From: Dehalococcoidia bacterium | GTDB taxonomy: Bacteria > Chloroflexota > Dehalococcoidia > Lucifugimonadales > UBA826 | Direction: 5' to 3' | NCBI GenBank assembly: GCA_029936675.1 | Contig: JAPYSB010000005.1 | Span: forward strand, 76,104-140,103 | DNA length: 64,000 nucleotides | Part shown: positions 33,111 through 42,933 of the stretch, piece after piece | Layout of the letters: the number at the start of each line of letters is the position of its first letter | Position numbering within the stretch: the first letter of the stretch is position 1 | Translations under genes and position numbers: made by a program | The notes under the pieces: model-generated | Database searches by the model: none | Told to the model about the DNA's origin: nothing | What the model saw: only the letters and a program-made list of their open reading frames with translations

Positions 33111-34292
33111 ATGGCAATTTCTAATAAAATTCGTGGGTTCATGGAAAAAGGTTCTTGGATAAGAAAAATGTTCGAAGAAGGAATTGCTCTTAAGCAGCAA
33201 TATGGAGAAGAAAATGTTTTTGACCTGTCTCTAGGTAATCCTGTGATGAACCCCCCTGAACGATTTTATACAGAGTTAAAAAAGATATCGGAAAATCCTA
33301 TAAATGGCATGCACAGGTATATGCCCAATGCCGGGTTAACTGAAACTAGGTCAGCGGTGGCGAAAGGACTTTCTAATGAGACAGGGTTGTCGTTTACTTC
33401 AAACGAAATTGTGATGACTTGCGGTGCTGGCGGTGCCCTCAACGTAGTTATGAAAACTCTTCTGGATCCTGGCGAAGAATTTGTAATTTTTGCTCCTTTC
33501 TTTGTTGAATATAATTTTTATGCTGACAACCACGGTGGTTCTTGCAAAGTAGTACCTCCCGATGAGGATTTTCTACCTAATATGGAAATTTTCCGTAGCT
33601 CCATCAACAGTAATACAAAGGGGGTATTGATAAATTCACCAAATAATCCGTCAGGGATTGTTTATGCGGATAAAACCTTGTCGGAAATTTGCAGGATCAT
33701 AAAAGAAAAGGAAGTCGAATTCGGTACTGAAATATATTTGGTTAGTGATGAACCGTACAGAAAAATCATATTTGACAATCTCGAATATACTCACATATTT
33801 AAGTACCATGACAGGAGTATAGTCGCTACTTCTCATTCGAAAGATCTTGCGTTGCCAGGCGAAAGGATCGGCTATATTGCGGTCAACCCAAGTTGCCCTG
33901 ATATTGAGGAACTGGTCAACGGGTTAGTGTTTTGTAATAGAACTTTGGGATTTGTGAATGCCCCCGCTCTTATTCAACATCTGATAACACATCTACAAGA
34001 CACAACGATAGACGTGAGAGTATATGAAAAGAAAAGAGATTATCTATACAAAGAGCTAACAAATATGGGATATTCATTGATCAAGCCTCAAGGTGCTTTT
34101 TATATGTTTCCCAAATCCCCTATAAAGGACGATGTCCAATTTTCGGAGGAGTTAAAGGAGAATAAAGTTCTTGTAGTGCCAGGTCGTGGCTTTGGGTTGC
34201 CTGGGTACTTTCGAATATCCTATTGTATGGAGGACGCTACCATACAGGGGTCTCTAGAGGGTCTAGAAAAAACAATATCAAAATATCAGTAA
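33111..34292 (+). CDS. PLP-dependent class I/II aminotransferase
   Basis: The frame opens at a TTG at 33093, but ATG 33111 with GGAG nine bases upstream is the likely start (393 residues). Fold type I aminotransferase features are DLSLGNPVMNPPERF near residue 42, TCGAGGALNVVMKTLLDPGE, NSPNNPSG near residue 175, VSDEPYRKIIFD near residue 210, and the PLP lysine in SHSKDLALPGERIGY near residue 242. It transfers amino groups, probably with aspartate or an aromatic amino acid; the specificity is not set by what I can see. It is convergent with threonine synthase. Confidence 0.87.
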   Translation: MAISNKIRGFMEKGSWIRKMFEEGIALKQQYGEENVFDLSLGNPVMNPPERFYTELKKISENPINGMHRYMPNAGLTETRSAVAKGLSNETGLSFTSNEIVMTCGAGGALNVVMKTLLDPGEEFVIFAPFFVEYNFYADNHGGSCKVVPPDEDFLPNMEIFRSSINSNTKGVLINSPNNPSGIVYADKTLSEICRIIKEKEVEFGTEIYLVSDEPYRKIIFDNLEYTHIFKYHDRSIVATSHSKDLALPGERIGYIAVNPSCPDIEELVNGLVFCNRTLGFVNAPALIQHLITHLQDTTIDVRVYEKKRDYLYKELTNMGYSLIKPQGAFYMFPKSPIKDDVQFSEELKENKVLVVPGRGFGLPGYFRISYCMEDATIQGSLEGLEKTISKYQ

Positions 34293-34299
34293 TAGACCC

Positions 34300-35415
34300 T
34301 TATTCAGGGAAAACATCTTTTAGCCCAGAGCCGGTAACCGGGATTAAGACTCTTTCATTTTTGTTAATCTGTTTTTTATTTATGAGATTTTCAAGGCCAG
34401 CAAATGCCGCTGCAGAAGTTGGTTCGCAAAAAAGGCCCTCATATTTTGCTAATTTAATCTGCCATTTTACAATTGATGCTTCAGTGACTGAACTAGCGGT
34501 TCCTTCTGATTGACGCAACACACTCTGAACTTCTGATTTTCTAGGAGGAGACCCGACTGCTATTCCTCCTGCCACAGTTGGTTTTATTTCAGACTTGTTC
34601 CAGGGTTTATTTGACGCTATAGGATTTACGTTTTCAGCTTGGATACAATGCATTTTGGGTAGAGTTTTGATTAGACGCTTTTCTTTCAGCTCTTCAAGCG
34701 CTTTCCAAATCCCTAAATAAAGTGACCCATTTCCTACAGGTACAACAATGTTTTCTGGTATTTCCCTGTCGAAATCATTAAATATTTCGTAGCCGAATGT
34801 TTTTGTCCCCTCTACGAAAAATGGACTGAGGTTATGTGATGCATAAACGAGTGATTTATTTTCAACGAATTCTTCTGCCGCTTCAGTAGTTTCGTCACGA
34901 CTGCCGTCTATTGCATGTAAAACCGAACCATAAATTTTAATTTGATTTAGTTTCGTTTGTGGGGCTGACAAAGGTGCAAATATGTGAGCTTTCATTCCTG
35001 CTCTAGTTGCATATGCTGATACGGAAGCTCCGGCATTTCCAGAAGAATCCTCTACAATTTCACTGACGCCTTTAGATTTCAAAGCAGATATCATCATTGC
35101 AGTGCCTCTGTCCTTAAAAGACCCTGTAGGATTCATAAATTCAAGCTTCGCGTAAATTGCAGTTTCAAGCATAGCGGAAATTTTGGGCATAGATACAACA
35201 GGGGTGCTTCCTTCCCCGAGCGAGAGGTATTCGGAGAGAGAAGATAAAGGAATAGGCATTTCTAGGGTCCCACCACCGACTAGAATACTAACCGGTCTCT
35301 TCGAATCGTCATATTTGACCGACAAGGTTCCAGAACAAGTTTCACACCTGAGGGTTTGGGGATCAGCTTTATGACTTTTAAAACATTCGGTACATTTAAA
35401 TTCAAAATGAGACAT
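34300..35415 (-). CDS. thrC: Threonine synthase
   Basis: This 371-residue fold-type II PLP enzyme converts O-phosphohomoserine to threonine. It starts with a zinc-ribbon-like segment (CTECF...CETCSG) typical of one threonine synthase class. The PLP lysine is in FMNPTGSFKDRGTAMM near residue 100, the ring-binding Asn in VEDSSGNAGASVSAYA, and the phosphate loop in VVPVGNGSLYLG near residue 225. Length and motifs agree with ThrC; a related cysteate or diaminopropionate enzyme is less likely. It lies 6 bases after the enolase-superfamily gene on the same strand. Confidence 0.83.
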   Translation of the reverse strand: MSHFEFKCTECFKSHKADPQTLRCETCSGTLSVKYDDSKRPVSILVGGGTLEMPIPLSSLSEYLSLGEGSTPVVSMPKISAMLETAIYAKLEFMNPTGSFKDRGTAMMISALKSKGVSEIVEDSSGNAGASVSAYATRAGMKAHIFAPLSAPQTKLNQIKIYGSVLHAIDGSRDETTEAAEEFVENKSLVYASHNLSPFFVEGTKTFGYEIFNDFDREIPENIVVPVGNGSLYLGIWKALEELKEKRLIKTLPKMHCIQAENVNPIASNKPWNKSEIKPTVAGGIAVGSPPRKSEVQSVLRQSEGTASSVTEASIVKWQIKLAKYEGLFCEPTSAAAFAGLENLINKKQINKNERVLIPVTGSGLKDVFPE

Positions 35416-35421
35416 ACTTGT

Positions 35422-36609
35422 TCAATTCCAGTCCTCATCAAGATGGGCTTCAATGAATTCTATATCTAACTCAATTCCTAATCCCGGTTTTTCAGACATT
35501 TTTAATTTGCCGTCCACGATATCCAAAGGCATGTCTATCAAGGAATTATGGCAATCGAGTTGGGCATGATTAAATTCCAATTTATAAAAATTGGGTACAG
35601 TCATCATTGTATGGGCGCCGGCCATAATGTTAATGGGACCACTGGCATCGTGGGGACTGACGGGTACGTAGAACGATTCAGCCAGGTTGGCTATCTTATA
35701 GAACTCACTGATCCCTCCAGTCCATAGAATATCAGGCATCAAAAACTCTGCTAGCCGATCTTTTAGAACAGGTATGAAATCCCATCTGGTATACAACCGT
35801 TCTCCTACACAAATAGGTACCGATACGGATTCTTTGACATGTTTCAGGGCTTGATTACTGTTGGGCTGCACAGGCTCTTCATACCACCCTATGTTATATG
35901 GTTCTAGTTTTCTAGCCATGGCTATCGCTGTAGGAACATCGAAATTTCCGTGGCAATCTATCAATATATCTATGCTCTCTCCAACACCTTCTCTGATAGC
36001 AGATATTGTTTCTATAGCGAGTGCCGCCCCTTCTGGAGATATGGAGCCTTGCATATATTTCCTATGGTGTTGTCGCATCTCAGGCATGAAGGGATCGGTT
36101 TTAAGCGCTTTGAATCCTTGTTTTACTAACATTTTCGCTTGATTCGCTGCCTTAACAGGGTCTCCTGGTGCCACATGAGTATATAGCTCTATTTCTTTCC
36201 GAAGTGGGCCGCCACCCAATATTTCATATATTGGTTTGCCTGCAGCTTTGCCCTTTATGTCCCAGAGAGCAATATCTATTCCACTCAACATTGTCGTAAC
36301 AAAACCGCCGAACCCACCACCACCTGTAAATCGCCTAAATAATTTATGCCAAATCAGTTCTGCGTGTTCAGGATTTTCACCTATAATCGTTTCCCTGAAA
36401 TCCCTTTCGGCAGTCGAATTTCTCAGAAATTCGATCATATTACCTACTACGATACTTCCTCCGCCTCCTGAGCTAGTAGCTTCCCCAAAACCGGAAATAC
36501 CCTCATTAGTGTCTATTCTTAAAAATACATAACTTCGGCCTTTCGGGGACCCATCGACGGAAGATCTCTCAGGAACTGTTACCCAAACTTTTAGATCTGT
36601 TATTTTCAT
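35422..36609 (-). CDS. Mandelate racemase/muconate-lactonizing enzyme family protein
   Basis: This 395-residue enolase-superfamily enzyme begins MKITDLKVWVTVPERS. It has the N-terminal capping domain (GEATSSGGGGSIVVGNM) and the barrel with metal ligands in IDCHGNFD near residue 222, WYEEPVQPN near residue 248 and VGERLYTRW near residue 273. A His in the late barrel (PVSPHDASGPI) can act as the base of MR-type dehydratases, so an acid-sugar dehydratase or related function is likely. SAR202 genomes are known to encode many such paralogs. It is divergent from an MFS transporter, which may import its substrate. Confidence 0.87.
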   Translation of the reverse strand: MKITDLKVWVTVPERSSVDGSPKGRSYVFLRIDTNEGISGFGEATSSGGGGSIVVGNMIEFLRNSTAERDFRETIIGENPEHAELIWHKLFRRFTGGGGFGGFVTTMLSGIDIALWDIKGKAAGKPIYEILGGGPLRKEIELYTHVAPGDPVKAANQAKMLVKQGFKALKTDPFMPEMRQHHRKYMQGSISPEGAALAIETISAIREGVGESIDILIDCHGNFDVPTAIAMARKLEPYNIGWYEEPVQPNSNQALKHVKESVSVPICVGERLYTRWDFIPVLKDRLAEFLMPDILWTGGISEFYKIANLAESFYVPVSPHDASGPINIMAGAHTMMTVPNFYKLEFNHAQLDCHNSLIDMPLDIVDGKLKMSEKPGLGIELDIEFIEAHLDEDWN

Positions 36610-36701
36610 GAATAAAAGCCTTGCATAATCCTCTAAATTTTATTCGATAAAAAGCATTGCAAAACCTGTGACTTCAACATCTTTCTGTTACCATCTTCAG
36701 G

Positions 36702-38018
36702 ATGCAACTTCCGGGACATAATGACACTGAATCTTTAGGACAAGATTCTCAATCAACAAATGTTTTTTATGGTTGGTATCTTGTCGTTGTAGGTGTTTTT
36801 TTACTGTCCATTAGCTCACTTGGTGTTTTTAGGGGCATGAGCCCTATGATGCCCGTACTTCAGAATACATTTGGCTGGAGTAGAACACAAATTTCTTTAA
36901 GTTCTCTTTTAACCCGAGTAGAAGGAGCTGCGTTAGGACCTGTTGAGGGTTTTTTTATTGATCGGATTGGTGCTCGAAAAATGGTACTAATTGGATTTTC
37001 CATTATGGCTGTTGGGTTCACACTTTTCTCTTCCATTCAATCATTGTGGCAGTTTTATGCTGTTTTTGTTTTGATAAACCTTGGCAACGGTATTGGGGGA
37101 TGGCTGGCAGTAGTCACTATTTTAAATAGCTGGTTCAAAAAGAAACGAACAATAGCGATGGCTGGTGCAATGTCAGGTGTTCTCATTGCCGGTATTTTTG
37201 TTCCACCCTACACAATCGCGCTGAACCATAGTTTTCGGCTCACGGTGTTTTTATTTGGGCTGATAATTATTGCGATTGCGCTGCCTTGCGTGAAAATCAT
37301 TAGGAACCACCCTGAAGAATTGGGCCTCCAGCCAGACGGGGAGAATTCAAGTTCACATGAGCCGAAACCAGTTTCACAGGCCTCAGATAATAAAACCTCT
37401 GAAGACGGCGAGGTGGAATTTACAGTAGGACAGGCTTTGAGGACCTCAGTTTTTTGGATTCTCACGGTTGCACATGTATCTTCTACTATTTCTCTAGCTA
37501 CTCTGTCGCTTCATTTAATGGCCAGACTACAGGATATTGGCCTAACTTCAACTACCGCTAGTTATATAGAATTGACATCTTCCGTAGTTGCACTACCTAG
37601 CCTTTTTATAGCGGGATGGTTGGGAGATAAATTATCAAAAAAATACCTGGTGGCATTTTTTTTATTTTTGCAGGGGATATCCACCATAGTATTGACCATG
37701 GCAAATGGTTTGCCGATGGCTTTATTATTCGCGATATTGTATGGAACGGCCTTTGGAGGACGAATACCTTTAATGACTGCGATAAGGGGAGATTATTTTG
37801 GTAGAAAAGCTTTCGCTTCCATAATGGGTTGGTCTATGCTGCCAAACGGCGTTTTAATGGCCATCGCCCCAGTATGGGCAGCATGGATGTTTGATAATTA
37901 TGGTAGTTATACGATCCCATTCATTTCATATGCTGTAATAAATTTGGTTGGTGCTTTTGTCATGTTGCTTGTTAAAAGGCCGAATCTGTCACGCCCGACT
38001 AATTCTTTGATTTCCTAA
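36702..38018 (+). CDS. Major facilitator superfamily transporter
   Basis: The 438-residue protein has about 12 hydrophobic segments in two halves and a hydrophilic loop at about residues 205-240 (rich in Ser, Glu and Asp). Between helices 2 and 3 it has FIDRIGARKMVLIG, the MFS motif A type. It fits the monocarboxylate/oxalate-formate antiporter-like group (start LVVVGVFLLSISSLGVFRGM). The ATG lies about 90 bases from the divergent enolase-superfamily gene, so the pair may be co-regulated for uptake of an organic acid. The MATE gene follows after 9 bases. Confidence 0.85.
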   Translation: MQLPGHNDTESLGQDSQSTNVFYGWYLVVVGVFLLSISSLGVFRGMSPMMPVLQNTFGWSRTQISLSSLLTRVEGAALGPVEGFFIDRIGARKMVLIGFSIMAVGFTLFSSIQSLWQFYAVFVLINLGNGIGGWLAVVTILNSWFKKKRTIAMAGAMSGVLIAGIFVPPYTIALNHSFRLTVFLFGLIIIAIALPCVKIIRNHPEELGLQPDGENSSSHEPKPVSQASDNKTSEDGEVEFTVGQALRTSVFWILTVAHVSSTISLATLSLHLMARLQDIGLTSTTASYIELTSSVVALPSLFIAGWLGDKLSKKYLVAFFLFLQGISTIVLTMANGLPMALLFAILYGTAFGGRIPLMTAIRGDYFGRKAFASIMGWSMLPNGVLMAIAPVWAAWMFDNYGSYTIPFISYAVINLVGAFVMLLVKRPNLSRPTNSLIS

Positions 38019-38027
38019 AGTGTCTTA

Positions 38028-39413
38028 ATGCAGCGAGCCAATTCTAGTGTGAAGGACGGCAACGCCTCCAGGCGAGATCTGACACAGGGCAGCGTACCTC
38101 GAAACTTGTGGAACATGGCCTGGCCTCAAATGGCTGATAGCGCACTTACAGTTGTGGACCAGATTGCAGATCTTTTTTGGGCTGGAAGAATGGGGTACAG
38201 GACCATAGCTGGCCTTGGGGTAGCGCAAACTTATATATTGATTTACTCCACGGCTAGGATCGGCTTGGATGCTGGAATGAGGGCCATGATATCTCGGGCT
38301 ATTGGGGCCAATGATAGAGAGTACGCAAACCATGTGTTACTACAAGCCTTAACAGTGACTTTTATTTGGACTTTACTGGTTGGCGGGCTGGGAATCGTTT
38401 TCACAGATAAGTTATTGTCAATGGTAGGAGTGAGTGGGGCTGTGATTGAGTCGGCCACCACATACATGCAACTTCAATTCGTTGCGTACTCGATGCAGAA
38501 TTTCATACGTCTCACGGGGGGGGCCTTGAACGCAGCAGGCGACAGTATTAACCCACTGAAGGCCGTAACTGTAAGCCGCGGAGTTCACATACTGTTTAGC
38601 CCGTTTTTTATATTTGGGTGGTTATGGTTTCCTGATATGGGTATAGCTGGGGCAGCTGCGGCAAATATCGTAGCTCAGCTCCTCGGCATGATTATGAATT
38701 TAGTGGTTTTATATAAAGGGAATTCAGGTTTAAAATTGTCTTTTAAATCCTATCGAGTTGATATCATTTTAATATGGAGATTGTTTCGGATTGGGCTGCC
38801 GGCCGCCATGACATCTATGCAGAGATCCGTTTCTCAGTTGGTCCTTTTAATTTGCGTCTCAAAATTCGGTGATGCTCCAGTTGCAGCCTTTGCTTTGTCA
38901 AGGAGGATTGAAAATATAGTCAACAACACCAGTAGAGGCTTAGGTCGAGCCTCAGCAGCAGTGGCAGGGCAGAATTTAGGGGCTGGGAACATCGGCAAAG
39001 CTAAAAGCTCTTTGAGCTGGGCATTAGCATATTCTGCCATTTTAAGTGCTATAGCAATGACTTTATATTTATTGTTTACAGAAGAGATCGCTACTGTATT
39101 TAATGGGGACCCCAATTTTATAAGTCACATGACCACCTGGTTGTTCATACTTGCCATAGCCACTTTTCCTATGAGCTCAGTCCAAGTTTTGACACATGGG
39201 ATAAGTAACACAGGGGCAACTGTTGCTCCAATGAATATAACACTGACAACTATGTGGTTAATTGAAATACCTATGGCCTTTGGGTTGGCCTTTTTAACGC
39301 CCTTAGATTCTGGAGGAGTCCCGTGGGGCATTGCTTGTGGCAATGTGGTGAGATGTTTAGCGTTCTTTTGGTATTTTTATAAAGGGAGTTGGCTCAAACC
39401 GGGTGTAATTTAA
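38028..39413 (+). CDS. MATE family efflux transporter
   Basis: This 461-residue protein has about 12 hydrophobic segments in the MATE pattern. It starts RDLTQGSVPRNLWNMAWPQMADSALTVVDQIADLFWAG, contains GLPAAMTSMQRSVSQLVLL at the start of the second half and AVAGQNLGAGNIGKAKSS, the usual MATE loop. It exports organic cations or drugs using Na+ or H+. Only 9 bases separate it from the MFS gene, so both are probably in one transcript. Confidence 0.9.
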   Translation: MQRANSSVKDGNASRRDLTQGSVPRNLWNMAWPQMADSALTVVDQIADLFWAGRMGYRTIAGLGVAQTYILIYSTARIGLDAGMRAMISRAIGANDREYANHVLLQALTVTFIWTLLVGGLGIVFTDKLLSMVGVSGAVIESATTYMQLQFVAYSMQNFIRLTGGALNAAGDSINPLKAVTVSRGVHILFSPFFIFGWLWFPDMGIAGAAAANIVAQLLGMIMNLVVLYKGNSGLKLSFKSYRVDIILIWRLFRIGLPAAMTSMQRSVSQLVLLICVSKFGDAPVAAFALSRRIENIVNNTSRGLGRASAAVAGQNLGAGNIGKAKSSLSWALAYSAILSAIAMTLYLLFTEEIATVFNGDPNFISHMTTWLFILAIATFPMSSVQVLTHGISNTGATVAPMNITLTTMWLIEIPMAFGLAFLTPLDSGGVPWGIACGNVVRCLAFFWYFYKGSWLKPGVI

Positions 39414-39487
39414 ACCCGCTACAATGATGGTGTAATAACAATTGTTGTTAAGTAAAGTGTTCACAAATTCATCGAAGTTTTAAGAGT

Positions 39488-39982
39488 ATGATTTGGTATA
39501 AAGACTGGTTTTTCTACACCATAGTTATCGCAGTATTTGGGTTGGATCAAATCTCGAAAGAGGTGATTCGTCGTCAGCTTCCCTTATATGGGTCTTGGCC
39601 AGAAGAGGGATTTTTAAGAATCGTTCACGGGTTGAACACAGGGTCTGCATTTGGGCTTTTTTCTGGCTTCACTAGCCTTTTGATCATAGCATCTATAGTT
39701 GGAATTGGGGTGGTTTTGTATTATTTTCAACAACAACAAATTACAGTTATATGGTATCGACTGAGCATAGGATTGGTAGTTGGAGGGGCTTTAGGAAATT
39801 TGGCTGATCGTTTGAAAGATGGTGCTGTCGTGGACTTCATAAGTGTAGGATGGTGGCCTGCTTTTAATGTGGCAGATTCTTCGATTAGCGTCGGAATGGT
39901 TTTATTAATTATTACCCTGCTGCTTGGAGAAAGATTTGGTTGGATCTCCGTTCCAGATAAAACTCAATCTGATGATTCATGA
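39488..39982 (+). CDS. lspA: Lipoprotein signal peptidase (signal peptidase II)
   Basis: This 164-residue membrane aspartyl protease removes lipoprotein signal peptides. Four hydrophobic helices are visible, and the two catalytic aspartates lie in GNLADRLKDGAVVDFI (near residue 111) and FNVADSSI (near residue 132). The ATG follows a weak ribosome-binding site. It overlaps rluD by 4 bases, a pairing common in bacteria. The window itself encodes several probable substrates with lipoboxes. Confidence 0.95.
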   Translation: MIWYKDWFFYTIVIAVFGLDQISKEVIRRQLPLYGSWPEEGFLRIVHGLNTGSAFGLFSGFTSLLIIASIVGIGVVLYYFQQQQITVIWYRLSIGLVVGGALGNLADRLKDGAVVDFISVGWWPAFNVADSSISVGMVLLIITLLLGERFGWISVPDKTQSDDS

Positions 39983-40872
39983 ATGAATTAAAGTTTGTGG
40001 CCCAGCAAGACGGCATTAGATTGGACCAAATGATTTCGTGTGTTATTGAAGCTTATTCTCGTTCTAGTGCAAGAGATCTGATAAAAAAAGGCCTAGTAAA
40101 AGTGGATGGGAAGATAGGAAAACCTTCCACAAGAGTAGCTGCGGGACAACAAATCACAGCTATTATTCCTGAGTACCAAAAAACTTCCTTACAGCCACAG
40201 AAAATAGAATTATCAGTGATCTACGAGGATGAATCACTCATCGTTATTGATAAACCTGCTGGGCTTTCTGTTCATCCGGGACCTGGCCACCCTGACGGCA
40301 CGTTGGTCAATGCCGTAATGGCTCTTTGTCCCGACATAACGGGAGTAGGTGAGGAAAATAGGCCAGGTATTGTACATCGACTAGATATGGATACTTCTGG
40401 AGTAATCGTTGTTGCCAAAAACGACCGAAGCCATAGGTCTTTATCCGATCAGTTTAAGAATCGTACCGTTACTAAAAAGTATGTGGCCTTAGTTGAAGGA
40501 AATATGGATCAAAAAAAAGCAATAGTTGATGGTCCAATAGGACGAGACCCACACGATAGGAAGAAAATGGCAATCGTCGAAAATGGACGAGATGCTAAGA
40601 CGGAATATGCCGTCAACGAAAGATTTGCACAGTTTGATTATCTGGGAGTGAAACCCAAAACAGGTCGGACTCATCAAATACGGGTTCATTTGTGTTCAGT
40701 AGGCCATCCGGTCGTAGGGGATATTTTATATGGCACTAGGGTTGCTGGGCTCGATAGGCAATTCTTACATGCGGAAAGTATTTCTTTATCACACCCTATC
40801 AACGATATTCTGATGGAATTTAAATCACCATTACCGCAGGACCTGCTTAAATTTAAACACTCTCTAAGTTAG
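39979..40872 (+). CDS. rluD: 23S rRNA pseudouridine synthase RluD family
   Basis: This 297-residue enzyme starts with an S4 RNA-binding domain (GIRLDQMISCVIEAYSRSSARDLIKKGLVKVDG). It has the catalytic motif HRLDMDTSGVIVVAKN near residue 135 with the nucleophilic Asp, and GRTHQIRVHL near residue 230. It isomerises uridines in 23S rRNA, most likely those of helix 69; RluC is an alternative label. It is translationally coupled to lspA through ATGA. Confidence 0.9.
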   Translation: MNELKFVAQQDGIRLDQMISCVIEAYSRSSARDLIKKGLVKVDGKIGKPSTRVAAGQQITAIIPEYQKTSLQPQKIELSVIYEDESLIVIDKPAGLSVHPGPGHPDGTLVNAVMALCPDITGVGEENRPGIVHRLDMDTSGVIVVAKNDRSHRSLSDQFKNRTVTKKYVALVEGNMDQKKAIVDGPIGRDPHDRKKMAIVENGRDAKTEYAVNERFAQFDYLGVKPKTGRTHQIRVHLCSVGHPVVGDILYGTRVAGLDRQFLHAESISLSHPINDILMEFKSPLPQDLLKFKHSLS

Positions 40873-40935
40873 AATTTGGTGAGTGTTAGTATTCAAATTA
40901 ATTTTTTGAACAATAATTGAGTTTTTGGTTAGATT

Positions 40936-42393
40936 ATGGACTTTTCCAAGATAAGAGTTAGATATGCCCCAAGTCCGACAGGTGAACCTCATGTTGGAAA
41001 TATAAGAACGGCTCTTTTCGACTGGCTGATAGCTCGAAACAGTTCAGGGCAATTCATAGTAAGGGTTGAAGATACAGATCAAGCCAGGAAAGTGGAAGGG
41101 GCTATCGAATTACAAAAAGCCTCTCTTAAATGGTTGGGACTCGATTGGGATGAAGGGCTTGGATTGGATGGTAAATACGGTCCCTATACCCAATCAGAAA
41201 GACTGACTTTATATACTGATGTAGCAGAGCGTCTCTTGCAAAACGGAAAGGCATATAAATGTATTTGTAATGCGGAGAGATTATCAAAGTTGAGGAAGAA
41301 ACAACTTGAAAATAAGGTGGCTTTAGTAGGATACGATGGGCACTGTAGGTCTAAGAAACTGGATGGATCTGACATACCTGGTTCTTTCGTTGTGAGGTTT
41401 AAAATGCCAGATGTGGGTATATCAGAAATGGAAGATCTGGTGAGGGGCCATTTGGAATTCGATAATTCTCTTTCTGACGACTTCATAATATTGAAATCGG
41501 ATGGATACCCTACATACCACCTAGCCTCGGTTGTTGATGATCATTACATGGAAATATCCCATGTGTTGAGAGGTGAGGAATGGGTGTCTAGTGTCCCACG
41601 ACATATTCAGCTTTACTTGGCTCTTGGGTGGGAAATGCCACTATTTGCTCATCTACCGACTATACTTGCCCCTGATAAATCTAAGCTTAGTAAACGCCAT
41701 GGGGCAACCTCTGTTTTGGAATATAAGAAAGCAGGCTATTTACCAGAAGCCATGTTTAATTTTTTAAGTTTACTTGGCTGGTCTCTTGATGGAGACACTG
41801 AAATAATATCCAAAGAAGATTTGATTAGTAAATTTGATCCCAGCCGGATAAGTTCTGCAAGCGCCATTTTTGATATAGAAAAGTTAAATTGGATGAATGG
41901 GCACTATATTCGGTCTATGAGCAGCTTGGAATTATCACAAATACTTGAAAGCTATTGGAAAGAATTCCCTCCAGAAAATTTTGATAGAAACCCAAGTTCG
42001 GGTGAAGTGGATAAAATCTCCAAATTAGTTCAGGAAAGAATTAAAGTTCTTTCTGAGGCTTCCGATTTAGTGGCCTTTGTTTTCAAGAATGAAATAACCT
42101 ACGATCCAAACGAACTAATACAAAAACAGATGGATGCGGAATCTACCGTCCAAATATTAGACAGAGTGGATAAATTGGTTTCAACAATCGAGATTTTTTC
42201 CTCTAGTACCATTGAAGTTGAACTAAGGGCGTTGGCCGATTCGATGGATGTTAAGGTTGGGACTTTACTTGGAACCGTTAGAGTCGCTACCTCAGGACAG
42301 AAGGTATCACCACCGCTATTTGATTCATTGGAAGTGTTAGGACGTAATAGAGTTTTGGAATTATTACATGTTGCCAAATCCAAATTGGCATAA
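40936..42393 (+). CDS. gltX: Glutamyl-tRNA synthetase
   Basis: This 485-residue class I aminoacyl-tRNA synthetase charges tRNA-Glu (and possibly tRNA-Gln if GatCAB is used). The HIGH-like motif is SPTGEPHVGNIR near residue 13, the KMSKS-like motif is KLSKRHG near residue 251. The anticodon-binding C-terminal part is present and length is normal. Transcription continues from lspA-rluD or a promoter between the genes; no clear box was found. Confidence 0.95.
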   Translation: MDFSKIRVRYAPSPTGEPHVGNIRTALFDWLIARNSSGQFIVRVEDTDQARKVEGAIELQKASLKWLGLDWDEGLGLDGKYGPYTQSERLTLYTDVAERLLQNGKAYKCICNAERLSKLRKKQLENKVALVGYDGHCRSKKLDGSDIPGSFVVRFKMPDVGISEMEDLVRGHLEFDNSLSDDFIILKSDGYPTYHLASVVDDHYMEISHVLRGEEWVSSVPRHIQLYLALGWEMPLFAHLPTILAPDKSKLSKRHGATSVLEYKKAGYLPEAMFNFLSLLGWSLDGDTEIISKEDLISKFDPSRISSASAIFDIEKLNWMNGHYIRSMSSLELSQILESYWKEFPPENFDRNPSSGEVDKISKLVQERIKVLSEASDLVAFVFKNEITYDPNELIQKQMDAESTVQILDRVDKLVSTIEIFSSSTIEVELRALADSMDVKVGTLLGTVRVATSGQKVSPPLFDSLEVLGRNRVLELLHVAKSKLA

Positions 42394-42404
42394 TTGAATG
42401 AGCA

Positions 42405-42434
42405 TTGACCTGCGGGTCAATCAAAATTTATACT
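42405..42434 (+). promoter_or_regulatory. Sigma-70-type promoter of the yqeY-purQ operon
   Basis: TTGACC (42405-42410), an 18-base spacer and TATACT (42429-42434) lie about 50 bases before yqeY. The -35 box is inside a 7-bp hairpin (ATTGACC-TGCG-GGTCAAT, 42404-42421), which may also serve as a weak end for the gltX transcript. Confidence 0.5.
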
Positions 42435-42481
42435 CGGAATTGCGATTTCGAAATCAAAAACTAGGAGAATAAATAAAAGCA

Positions 42482-42928
42482 ATGCTACGTGAGACTTTAG
42501 ATTCAGATCTCAAAGATGCTATGAGAAACAAAGAGGCTTTAAAGCGGACAGTGTTACGAACAATGCTTTCTGAAATACGTAACGCGGAAATTAATTCTCA
42601 GACCACTTTAGATGATGAGGGAATAATTGCTGTTCTTACTAAGCAAGTGCAACAACGCAAAGACAGTGTAGAAGCATACGTTGCTGCCAATAGAAACGAT
42701 CTGGTTGATAAAGAAACAGAAGAGATCAAGATTATATCGGTGTATCTCCCGGATCAACTCCCTACAGAAGAAATCGAAGAGATTATTAAAGCTGCTATAT
42801 TAGAGACAGGAGCTTCAAGTTTGAGCGATATGGGAAAGGTTATGGGTTTTGTAATGCCTCAAGTTAGAGGTCGAGCCGACGGTAAAATTGTAAATACGAT
42901 CGTAACTGAAAAATTGAGAGCATTGTAA
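42482..42928 (+). CDS. yqeY: GatB/YqeY domain protein
   Basis: This 148-residue protein matches YqeY over its full length: LDSDLKDAMRNKEALKRTVLRTMLSEIRNAEI near the start, KQVQQRKDSVEAY, and IISVYLPDQLPTEEIEEII. The family shares the tail domain of GatB and is linked to tRNA-dependent amidation, but its exact role is not settled. It directly precedes purQ by 5 bases. Confidence 0.92.
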   Translation: MLRETLDSDLKDAMRNKEALKRTVLRTMLSEIRNAEINSQTTLDDEGIIAVLTKQVQQRKDSVEAYVAANRNDLVDKETEEIKIISVYLPDQLPTEEIEEIIKAAILETGASSLSDMGKVMGFVMPQVRGRADGKIVNTIVTEKLRAL

Positions 42929-42933
42929 ACGTT